Assembly (NCBI GenBank): GCA_028716365.1
Contig: JAQUPZ010000012.1
Coordinates: 84,104-148,103 of the forward strand
Length of the DNA: 64,000 nucleotides
Source: Kiritimatiellia bacterium
GTDB lineage: Bacteria > Verrucomicrobiota > Kiritimatiellia > UBA8416 > YA12-FULL-48-11
Reading direction: 5' to 3'
Under the pieces are notes generated by a model. That model ran no database searches. It was not told the origin of the DNA and saw nothing but the letters and a program-made list of their open reading frames with translations. Positions within the stretch are counted from its first letter, which is position 1; the number at the start of each line of letters is the position of its first letter. Shown here piece after piece: positions 8,512-15,599 of this stretch. The translations under genes were made by a program, and so were the position numbers.

Positions 8512-9483
8512 GTGAGAATACTGGTAATAAAGTTGAGTTCGCTGGGGGATCTTTTCCATGCTCTGCCGGCGGTCCATAGTCTGAAAGTTGGTCTTGGTGC
8601 TGAAGTCGACTGGGTGGTGCATCGGGAGTATGTGGATCTTGTCCGGTGTTTTAACGATGTGAGCCGGGTGATTCCTTTTTATCGTGACAGTTTTTTTACA
8701 AATATACAAAAGTTTCTCAAAGAACTCAGGGGAAACAGATACGATTATATTATTGATTTTCAGGGGCTTTTGAAAAGTGCCCTTGTTGTAGGTTTGGCAC
8801 GTGGAAAGACCAGAATAGGCCCATCATTTCACAGGGAAGGTACCGGGTTATTTTATTCTGTAATTGCCGGAAAACGCGACAAAACGCGGCATGCAGTTGA
8901 AGAGTGCATGGATGTAGTGCGTCTGCTTGGCGTAAAAGAATTGAAGGAGTTTCCTGTCCGATTTCCTGAAAAGAAATTGACTGAAAAAAGGCCGAGAGTT
9001 GCAATTCTTCCTGTTTCGAGATGGTCCAGTAAAAACTGGCCGACCAAATGTTTCATAGAGGTTATAAGGCGACTTCAGTGTATAAATGATGCCAGTTTTT
9101 TCCTGATGGGTGGTCCTGATGATATTGATGTCTGTGAAGAAATTGTAAAAGCAGTTAAAGTCCGGATCACCAATATGGCGGGTAAATGCAGTATTGTTGA
9201 GACAGGCGGTCTTCTAAAGGAAATGGATCTGCTTGTGGCAAATGATTCCGGGCCGGTTCATATGGCTGTAGCGGTGGGGACGCCAGCGCTTGTTATTTTT
9301 GGTCCCACTGATCCGGCAAGAACCGGTCCATACGGTCCACCACACCGGGTGGTAAGAACATTGCTTGATTGTCAGCCATGTTTTTCGAGGACGTGCCGGC
9401 GCGAAGGCATTCCATGTCTTTCCGGTGTCACACCTGAGAAAGTTGGAGAGGTTGCGTTTGAGATGTTGAAGTCCAGGCGTTAA
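8512..9483 (+). CDS. Glycosyltransferase family 9, heptosyltransferase-like
   Basis: This 323-residue GT-B enzyme belongs to the ADP-heptose:LPS heptosyltransferase family. The N-terminus ILVIKLSSLGDLFHALPA is the classical WaaC/WaaF motif, the middle carries LPVSRWSSKNWP (acceptor/donor hinge), and the C-terminal domain has NDSGPVHMAVAVGTPALVIFGPTDP, the GT9 donor-binding signature. A cysteine pattern near the end (CQPCFSRTCRREGIPC) is also typical. The start is GTG at 8512. It likely adds a heptose to the lipid A core at the inner membrane face, indicating a lipopolysaccharide-bearing cell. It follows uvrC by 36 bp and may be cotranscribed. Heptosyltransferase I versus II cannot be decided. 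Confidence 0.88.
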   Translation: MRILVIKLSSLGDLFHALPAVHSLKVGLGAEVDWVVHREYVDLVRCFNDVSRVIPFYRDSFFTNIQKFLKELRGNRYDYIIDFQGLLKSALVVGLARGKTRIGPSFHREGTGLFYSVIAGKRDKTRHAVEECMDVVRLLGVKELKEFPVRFPEKKLTEKRPRVAILPVSRWSSKNWPTKCFIEVIRRLQCINDASFFLMGGPDDIDVCEEIVKAVKVRITNMAGKCSIVETGGLLKEMDLLVANDSGPVHMAVAVGTPALVIFGPTDPARTGPYGPPHRVVRTLLDCQPCFSRTCRREGIPCLSGVTPEKVGEVAFEMLKSRR

Positions 9484-9504
9484 TCCTGTTTTTCTTCAAA
9501 GATG

Positions 9505-10497
9505 TTAAAACTTACAACCAATGGAAACTGAAAACATCGTTGAATTGTGCTGAATACCGGCTGTGTTCGAATATGACTGTGTTTCTCCATTTGGATCCGT
9601 GAGTTCCATATCGCCGTTAATTTCGGGGATTGACTGGTAATCAATCGCCCCAGAGACAAATAATTGATCAGAGATATGGTATGTTGTGTTTATACCCATT
9701 GCTATATAATCACCGCTGGAAAACTTTTCCGTAAAGTGAATACCTCGCAAAACGTGGAAGTCATTATCTTCAGCACTGACAGCGGAACTATAAAGCAGAT
9801 ATACCCCAATGTTCACCGGGCCCAGGGGACCATTTGCGCTTATTCCGAGATATGGCACCGTGAAGGTTTGATCGTAATTTATGACATTTTGTCCTTCGAA
9901 CGATCCGGTGGTATCACGAAAACTTAAGGAAGAGTAGACGTAATCCTGTCCGGAATCTTCCCATTCCCATGAATCCTGCTTGAAACCAATAATGCCGCGG
10001 AAAACGATATCTTGCCAATTGAACATGATAATCGAGGCGTTAAGATCAAACACTGTAGCTTCAGTTACCTTTACGTCACTGAAAGATCGATCGGTCCAAT
10101 CATTAGGACTTGGAGCGTTTGGGGTGTCGAGTACCCAGTCGTAATCCACCATGTTCCCATTTCCCTCATTGACGGCGGTCCATATTCCAAGGTTGACATT
10201 GAACCAGTTACAGATGTTTGCGGATACGACCCCACCAATCATATACAGACTCTTTAAATCCCATATTAATTCGCTTGCTTTGCGTCTTCTTCCGGATTCG
10301 AAGTCATAAACCAACTCACGTGCCTCACCGTTGAGGAGGCCGACAGAACCTCGCAGATTGATTGCCAAGTTTGTTCCTGCTCCTATTTGGATCTCCGGCC
10401 CATCTGAAGCATGCATTGCAATACAAACGTGTGGTTGGATAAAGAGAAGTACTACTGCAATAACGGCTGGCAGATAAACAAACGGATTTTTTCTCAT
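9505..10497 (-). CDS. Omptin-family outer-membrane protease
   Basis: The 330-residue product starts with a signal peptide (residues 1-27) and ends in F, as beta-barrel proteins do. Its middle aligns by eye with OmpT/Pla: GNMVDYDW (115-121) corresponds to GNMVDQDW, YVYSS and FRDTTGSF to YIYSS and FRDDIGSF, TVPYLGISA to MPYIGLTG, and AEDNDFH (242-248) to SSDNDEH. The omptin catalytic residues are all present: D118, D120, D246 and H248. The protein should therefore be a ten-stranded barrel with an active site facing outside, cutting polypeptides near basic residues in known members. The ATG follows AAGGAC. LPS dependence, known for omptins, would fit the LPS genes here. Confidence 0.86.
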   Translation of the reverse strand: MRKNPFVYLPAVIAVVLLFIQPHVCIAMHASDGPEIQIGAGTNLAINLRGSVGLLNGEARELVYDFESGRRRKASELIWDLKSLYMIGGVVSANICNWFNVNLGIWTAVNEGNGNMVDYDWVLDTPNAPSPNDWTDRSFSDVKVTEATVFDLNASIIMFNWQDIVFRGIIGFKQDSWEWEDSGQDYVYSSLSFRDTTGSFEGQNVINYDQTFTVPYLGISANGPLGPVNIGVYLLYSSAVSAEDNDFHVLRGIHFTEKFSSGDYIAMGINTTYHISDQLFVSGAIDYQSIPEINGDMELTDPNGETQSYSNTAGIQHNSTMFSVSIGCKF

Positions 10498-10592
10498 AAT
10501 GTCCTTTTTGTTTGTGACATACTTGAAACTTCGGGATTGATGTATTCAGTTTTTCTTAACGTATCAAACAGATTTACTTAGATTATTTTCGA

Positions 10593-11129
10593 TTACCTGA
10601 CAATCTTCAGGATTTCCCTGAAAGCCGGGTGTTCCGCTGTTTTAATCATTTCAAAAAGGGCTGATTCTACACTTGTTATTTTACCACCGGCAACCTTGAT
10701 TCTTTCCAGGCCTATTTGTTTGTTTGAAAATGTCCGGGATGAAACAGCGTCGGCGACAACATAAGATTCGTAACCATTAGCCAGAAGATCAACGGCAGTT
10801 TGATAAACGCATACATGGGTTTCAATGCCGGCAATCAGGACTTGTTTTCTACCCGTTGCATTGAGCCTGGTCATAAATAAAGGTTCTCCGCAACAACTGA
10901 AACTTTTTTTGCTTATAGGTTGTTCTGTTGAAAGCAGTTCGCGGACTTCCTGTATTGTAGGTCCCATTTTTTCGGGTATTTGTTCCATCCAGATTATCGG
11001 CACGGAAAGGGAACGTACTCCCTTGATGATTTTGCGGAGATTTTGATAAAGCAGATCTTTTTCGTACATCATTTCTGCAAGTTTTCCTTGAATATCAACA
11101 AGGACAAGAACTGTTTTATCTAACTGCAT
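10593..11129 (-). CDS. Isochorismatase-like cysteine hydrolase
   Basis: The protein (178 aa from the ATG at 11129) has the isochorismatase/nicotinamidase fold with a visible triad: D12 in LVDIQGKL, the lysine in SKKSF (74/75) and C107 in GIETHVCVYQTA, with the usual cis-peptide region IAGIE. Close relatives are the YcaC-type hydrolases, whose natural substrates are mostly unknown. The ATG at 11129 is preceded by GGGGA at suitable distance; a GTG at 11156 would add nine residues without a ribosome-binding site. It lies about 95 bp upstream of the omptin gene on the same strand. True isochorismate hydrolysis is unlikely because no siderophore genes are present. Confidence 0.85.
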   Translation of the reverse strand: MQLDKTVLVLVDIQGKLAEMMYEKDLLYQNLRKIIKGVRSLSVPIIWMEQIPEKMGPTIQEVRELLSTEQPISKKSFSCCGEPLFMTRLNATGRKQVLIAGIETHVCVYQTAVDLLANGYESYVVADAVSSRTFSNKQIGLERIKVAGGKITSVESALFEMIKTAEHPAFREILKIVR

Positions 11130-11227
11130 TATAAATGTCCCCAAGAGTCTATCCACACTGTAATAAGTTTAAACCCTACCAGATATGGAAACATTTTTCT
11201 ACTGAAAAGCCATGAATACACGATCTT

Positions 11228-11659
11228 CTAATTGTAACGGATTTTTTCCCAGGATCTTACTTTCCCGGTTACCATCTTGAAAAGGGGGTGGGCTGTCGGT
11301 CTGGATTCTTGATTTACAGTAAGTTTCCCCTGACGTTTCAATAGTTTACGTTTAAGATGTTCCCATTCATAAAAAAGTTGGCCATAAGTTTCAGATATCT
11401 TTGTTCTCGTCCGTACAGGTAGAATTTTCGCTTTTTCAAACCGGTAACCACGTTTTGTTGCTTCGGAATATACCTGTTCCAGATAGGTGGCAATTGCGGC
11501 TACAGGTGTTTTATGGTTTCTGAATCTTTCGAGTTGCGGGTGATGTCTGTATCCTTGTGTTTTACCAAGAAGTACTTTTTGTGCAAGTAGTCCTTCGCGC
11601 CATAAGGCGAGAAGTCCCTGGCGATCAAGGTATTTCGGGTGTATTGTCCAGATGCGCAT
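11228..11659 (-). CDS. Pyrimidine dimer DNA glycosylase / endonuclease V-like protein
   Basis: This small protein (143 aa) matches the bacterial group annotated as pyrimidine dimer DNA glycosylase (Pyr_excise family, related to T4 DenV). Characteristic is the N-terminal MRIWTIHPKYLDRQGL segment followed by LWREGLLAQKVLLG and YRHHPQLERF. Activity would be base excision and beta-elimination at UV dimers, but many bacterial members have not been tested. It is rich in Arg, Lys and aromatic residues, as expected for a DNA-binding protein. The gene lies between the isochorismatase and thioredoxin genes on the same strand, about 50 bp from trxA. It would complement the UvrC pathway at 7.0 kb. Confidence 0.75.
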   Translation of the reverse strand: MRIWTIHPKYLDRQGLLALWREGLLAQKVLLGKTQGYRHHPQLERFRNHKTPVAAIATYLEQVYSEATKRGYRFEKAKILPVRTRTKISETYGQLFYEWEHLKRKLLKRQGKLTVNQESRPTAHPLFKMVTGKVRSWEKIRYN

Positions 11660-11706
11660 GAATTTGAGAAGATAACGGCTGGTTATTAACTATTTACAAC
11701 AGTGAG

Positions 11707-12036
11707 TTATACAAGATAACTTGCCAGCTTGTTTTTTAAAGCGGCTTTATTCATTGCGCCGACCATCTGCTGTTGTACTACACCATCTTTGAAGAGAAGC
11801 AGAGTAGGAATGGAGCGTATGCCAAAATCACCGGCAATCTGATGGTTGTTATCAACATTAACCTTTACGATTTTAAGTTTATCTGTTGTCTCGCCTGCAA
11901 GTTCTTCAAGAATGGGTGCTATTGCCCGGCAGGGACCACACCATTCAGCCCAGAAATCAACAAGAACAGGAATTTTTGAGTCCAAAACTTCATTTTGCCA
12001 GTTTTCGCCTGTAATTTGTATTATATTTGCTGACAT
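11707..12036 (-). CDS. trxA: Thioredoxin
   Basis: A classical 109-residue cytoplasmic thioredoxin with the active site WCGPC (C33, C36), the buried aspartate in VDFWA and the cis-proline in SIPTLLLF. No signal peptide is present. AAGGAGC precedes the ATG at 12036. It reduces protein disulfides using thioredoxin reductase, which is not in the window. The gene is 12 bp downstream of the long repeat protein and so is probably in the same transcript. Confidence 0.95.
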   Translation of the reverse strand: MSANIIQITGENWQNEVLDSKIPVLVDFWAEWCGPCRAIAPILEELAGETTDKLKIVKVNVDNNHQIAGDFGIRSIPTLLLFKDGVVQQQMVGAMNKAALKNKLASYLV

Positions 12037-12048
12037 GAAAATGCTCCT

Positions 12049-13983
12049 TTAGCGTGAAATAGCGACTTTGCCAACCCATCCCATATCAGAAACCAAACCG
12101 GTCGCCATTATGATGTATATCAAAATGACCATAATCAGAATAGTTACAAAAGAAAGGACCGGGAAGACCCAGCTCGTCTCTTCTTCTGCTGCTATCGGGC
12201 GTTGTGGATGAGTTTCAATGCCGGTACGTGCAAACGAAACAGCTTCTCTTGGTTCTCCAACTCCAGCTCCTGATTGTTTGATACGGATGGTTTTACGCCT
12301 TGTTGGAGTTGGGCCTTCTTCTTCCTCCATAATTGGCAAATCAAGGCGGGCTGTTTTGTTCAATACACTTGTATCCCCTGAATCTCCTTCGGGTTTTGCC
12401 GGTGCAGCTTTTTGTTCTACCTTGATGGTTGCAGCTTCAGTCGGTCTCTTAAGTTTGATTGTCTTCGGTCCTTCACCCGTTTTCGTTGTTTCTTCTGCAA
12501 ACGCGGCTTCAAGAGAAATTCGCGAGGTCTTTCGTTTTTCATCGGTGGCAGAGGCAACAACCGGGGCAGGTGGTTTTATTGCTACCGGGGCAATCTTACC
12601 GGCACCGGGCGATGTGGGAGGTTTGATTCTGATTGTTTTCGGAACTTCTGTTGGTTTACCTTCCGAAATACCCGGTTTGGACGGCGCAGCCAACTCCAGA
12701 GGAATTCTGGACGTTTCTTTCTTTGACGTAATAATGGTTTTTGCTTCAGCTGATGGTACAGCCTGTACTGGTGGTTTCGGAGTTAATGGAGGCTGTGGCG
12801 TTAATGTTTTTACCATTGGCGATATAGATGGTTTTGTAATGGGTTTTCCAGGTAGAGGAAGTGGAGCTGCAGCAGAAGCGGGTTTGACGTCAGGAATAGT
12901 TATCCGCATGGTTTCTTTATTCGCTCCAGCTTGTTCGGATTTTGGCTGTGCAATGGGTTGTGTGGCAGGGGTAATCTTGGGTGCCACACGTGCAGTGGGT
13001 ACAGGCGGTGCAGCTGTTGGACGCAGAACTGGTGACCCAGAAGCAGAAGGAGGCGCCAGCGTCGGAATTTGTGGTTTCAAAATGGGCTGAGAAGCACCTG
13101 TTGAAGGGACGGTTATTCTCATGGTTGAACTTGAATCTGCCGTTGCTACAGGCTTGACCTGTGTAGGAGCTGGTGGTGGCTGAGTTGGGCGAGGTGCCGG
13201 GATTGTGGCAGGAGCAACACCAGCAGGTGGAACGGGCGCCAACTTGGGAGCAGCTGCCAGGGGCATTACAGGTTTTATACCTGGTTTTTCATCCGGGACG
13301 GTTATTCTCATGGTTGAACTTGAATCTGCCGTTGTTACAGGCTTGACCTGTGTAGGAGCTGGTGGTGGCTGAGTTGGACGGGGTGACGGGATTGTGGCAG
13401 AAGCAACACCAGCAGGTGGAACGGGTGCCAACTTGGGAGCAGCTGCCAGGGGCATTACAGGTTTTATGTCTGGTTGTGAAGGAGTCGTAACCGGTTTTAC
13501 GACCGGAACTGTTATTTTCATGGCCGCATTTGAATCTGTTGCTAATACAGGCCTGGCTTGTACAGGAGTGGATGGCGGCTGAGTTGGACGGGGTGACGGG
13601 GTTACGGCAGGAGCAACACCAGCAGGTGGAACAGGTGCTAGCTTGGGTGTCGCAGCAGCCACAGGCATTACAGGTTTTATGCCTGGAACTGTTGGTTTCA
13701 TAGTTGAACTTGAATCTGCCGCTTCAGGTTTAGATTGGACAACTGCAGGTGACGGTTGAGTGGGGGCTGCAGCAGCGACTGGAGCGTGAACTGTTGTCGG
13801 CATTGAAGGGGTTACTACTGGTTTCGGGAACAATGTAGCAGGTTTGACTTCGGCCACTGCCGGTTTTGGCGCCGATGCTGACACGGCTGGAGCCGGAATA
13901 GACATGGGCTTAAGCAAACCATTCTTCCGTAAATCAATTTTTGGAGGGAGTCCTGCTCCCTGTGCAGAAGTTTCTCCAGCCAT
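12049..13983 (-). CDS. Pro/Ala-rich repeat protein with C-terminal membrane anchor
   Basis: I do not recognise a named family. The 644-residue protein is almost wholly low complexity (Pro, Ala, Val, Lys) until about residue 600, where SWVFPVLSFVTILIMVILIYIIM forms a single membrane helix near the C-terminus. A short motif of the type [KS]-x-T-x-[RK]-[IL] recurs about eleven times (TMKITVP, TMRITVP, TMRITIP, TSRIPLE, TIRIKPP, TSRISLE, TIKLKRP, TARLDLP, TIRIKQS). Residues about 100-290 consist of about 63-residue tandem repeats. The N-terminus lacks a signal peptide, so the long tail is likely cytoplasmic and the protein tail-anchored. It precedes trxA by 12 bp and follows frr by 80 bp. Confidence 0.7.
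   Translation of the reverse strand: MAGETSAQGAGLPPKIDLRKNGLLKPMSIPAPAVSASAPKPAVAEVKPATLFPKPVVTPSMPTTVHAPVAAAAPTQPSPAVVQSKPEAADSSSTMKPTVPGIKPVMPVAAATPKLAPVPPAGVAPAVTPSPRPTQPPSTPVQARPVLATDSNAAMKITVPVVKPVTTPSQPDIKPVMPLAAAPKLAPVPPAGVASATIPSPRPTQPPPAPTQVKPVTTADSSSTMRITVPDEKPGIKPVMPLAAAPKLAPVPPAGVAPATIPAPRPTQPPPAPTQVKPVATADSSSTMRITVPSTGASQPILKPQIPTLAPPSASGSPVLRPTAAPPVPTARVAPKITPATQPIAQPKSEQAGANKETMRITIPDVKPASAAAPLPLPGKPITKPSISPMVKTLTPQPPLTPKPPVQAVPSAEAKTIITSKKETSRIPLELAAPSKPGISEGKPTEVPKTIRIKPPTSPGAGKIAPVAIKPPAPVVASATDEKRKTSRISLEAAFAEETTKTGEGPKTIKLKRPTEAATIKVEQKAAPAKPEGDSGDTSVLNKTARLDLPIMEEEEGPTPTRRKTIRIKQSGAGVGEPREAVSFARTGIETHPQRPIAAEEETSWVFPVLSFVTILIMVILIYIIMATGLVSDMGWVGKVAISR
13106..13690 (-). 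repeat. Tandem repeats of about 189 bp inside the Pro/Ala-rich gene
   Basis: The segment gacggttattctcatggttg recurs at about 13108 and 13297, 189 bp apart, and the flanking sequence repeats nearly perfectly. More diverged copies begin near 13503 and 13684. The repeats keep the reading frame (63 codons). Near identity of the first two copies suggests recent duplication by slippage or unequal crossing-over. Confidence 0.85.
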
Positions 13984-14063
13984 AATACAACTCCATTATT
14001 AAGACGTTATCTTCTCTGGCAAAACGAGTCAACAATGAACTCACTGAAAGAAAGAACCTTTTA

Positions 14064-14627
14064 TCATACAGCCATGATCTCTGTTTCTTTTGCTTTCAAG
14101 ATGTCATCGATTTTCTTAATATAATTGTCGGTATCCTTCTGAATTTGTTTCAGTGCTTCTTCCTTGTTATCTTCTGAAACCTTGTGGTCTTTTTCGAGTT
14201 TTTTGATGTGTTCATTAGCGTCTCGGCGAACATTTCGAATCGAGACACGACCTTCCTCTGCCATTCGCTTTGCAACCTTTGTCATTTCCTTGCGTCTTTC
14301 CTCGCTGAGTTCAGGGATTGGGACGCGAATAACCCTGCCATCATTCATCGGAGTAACGCCAAGATTGGCGGCAAGAATGGTCTTTTCGATTTCCGGAAGC
14401 GCCGTGGGATCATACGCATTGATAACTATCAGTCGTGACTCGGGGGTTGAAATACCGGCGATTTCCCTGAGCCTTGTCGGTGTTCCGTAGTATGGAACAC
14501 GCAGATTCTCCACCAGTGCAGGCGAAGCCTTTCCTGTCCTGATGCCGGTAAACTGCTCGTGGAGTACGTTGATTGTTTTTGTCATTTTCTCTTCAGCATC
14601 CAAAAGAATGTCATCAACTGATTCCAT
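14064..14627 (-). CDS. frr: Ribosome recycling factor
   Basis: The 187-residue protein has the standard RRF length and sequence, with GIRTGKASPALVENLRVPYYG, IAGISTPESRLIVINAYDP, and the C-terminal helical segment around NVRRDANEHIKKLEKDHKVSED. It splits post-termination ribosomes together with EF-G. AGGAGG lies 11 bases before the ATG. The gene is downstream of pyrH in the usual pyrH-frr order; rpsB and tsf, which commonly precede pyrH, are absent here. Confidence 0.96.
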   Translation of the reverse strand: MESVDDILLDAEEKMTKTINVLHEQFTGIRTGKASPALVENLRVPYYGTPTRLREIAGISTPESRLIVINAYDPTALPEIEKTILAANLGVTPMNDGRVIRVPIPELSEERRKEMTKVAKRMAEEGRVSIRNVRRDANEHIKKLEKDHKVSEDNKEEALKQIQKDTDNYIKKIDDILKAKETEIMAV

Positions 14628-14650
14628 GTTTTGTCTGTCCTCCTGCTACG

Positions 14651-14692
14651 GCGGTTAGTACCGCTGATAATTTTCGGGAGATTAGGAATCTC
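14651..14692 (-). promoter_or_regulatory. Two short hairpins in the pyrH-frr spacer
   Basis: GAGATT-AGG-AATCTC (14678-14692) and GCGGT-TAGT-ACCGC (14651-14664) are perfect inverted repeats between pyrH and the frr ribosome-binding site. Neither is followed by a U run on the minus strand, so they are not simple terminators. They could tune processing or frr translation; this is inference. Confidence 0.35.
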
Positions 14693-14719
14693 ATTTTCCA
14701 TCACTCCCGGCTTTTTATT

Positions 14720-15454
14720 TCAGTCACACACGAGTGTGCCTATTTCTTTTCCGGCAATCGCCTGTTCAAGCGTGCCGGGTTCAAAAAAGTTCAGAACGAT
14801 TATAGGTATCTTGTTTTCCATGCAAAGGGAAAAAGCGGCGGCATCCATGACCCTCAGTGATTTGCTTAATGCTTCGGTATAGCGGAGCCTTTTGTAGAGT
14901 TTTGCATTGGGATCTTTCATTGGATCAGCTGAATAAACTCCGGCAACTTTCGTCGCCTTTACAAGCACATCTGCACCAATTTCGCTGGCACGCAGGGCTG
15001 CGGCCGTATCGGTACTGAAATAAGGATTGCCTGTGCCCCCTGCGAATATGAGGATTCGTCCTTTTTCAAAATGCCTGAGGGCACGTCGCAGGATAAATGG
15101 TTCAGCAACTCTTGGCATTTCAATGGCGGTTTGTACACGGGTTGCCAGCCCGGTTCTTTCGAGCGCATTCTGCATGGCCATGCCATTAATGATTGTTGCC
15201 AGCATGCCCATATAATCGCCGATCGTCCTGTCGATACCGCGACCTTCGCCTGTCATTCCGCGGAAAATATTACCTCCACCGATAACCAGAGCAATTTCAA
15301 CGCCCATATCATAAACATTCTTGACCCTCTGTGCTATTGTCAGGACAATTTCAGGATCGATGCAGAGATTCTTTTCCTTGTTCTGCAAAGCTTCGCCGCT
15401 TAGCTTTAGGAGGATCCTATTGTACTTGCTTTTAACAGGCTTCTTGGGTGCCAT
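14720..15454 (-). CDS. pyrH: UMP kinase
   Basis: This is a hexameric bacterial-type uridylate kinase (244 aa from the ATG at 15454) of the amino-acid-kinase fold. Visible motifs are ILLKLSGEAL near the N-terminus, VIGGGNIFRG (UMP/phosphate binding), GTGNPYFSTDTAAALRA and TKVAGVYSADP. It phosphorylates UMP to UDP, feeding the UDP-sugars used in the exopolysaccharide locus. A TTG at 15466 in frame is a possible but less likely start; GGAA precedes the ATG. It is cotranscribed with frr. Confidence 0.95.
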   Translation of the reverse strand: MAPKKPVKSKYNRILLKLSGEALQNKEKNLCIDPEIVLTIAQRVKNVYDMGVEIALVIGGGNIFRGMTGEGRGIDRTIGDYMGMLATIINGMAMQNALERTGLATRVQTAIEMPRVAEPFILRRALRHFEKGRILIFAGGTGNPYFSTDTAAALRASEIGADVLVKATKVAGVYSADPMKDPNAKLYKRLRYTEALSKSLRVMDAAAFSLCMENKIPIIVLNFFEPGTLEQAIAGKEIGTLVCD

Positions 15455-15599
15455 GATGAATTCCAAATATTAATAAATCGACAACAATACCAACACTCTT
15501 TTCGACGGAAAACATACAGCAAAAAACAGCGTGCGTAAAGGGGGAAAAGGGCAGGAAAAAGGGGAATGAGTGGAAAGAATAATGATTGTATATTCGGTT

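Noticed and set aside
12218..13582. Long plus-strand Gly/Ala/Ser-rich frames across the repeat gene
   Set aside because: They arise from low-complexity repeats read on the other strand, begin without an RBS and have no domain.
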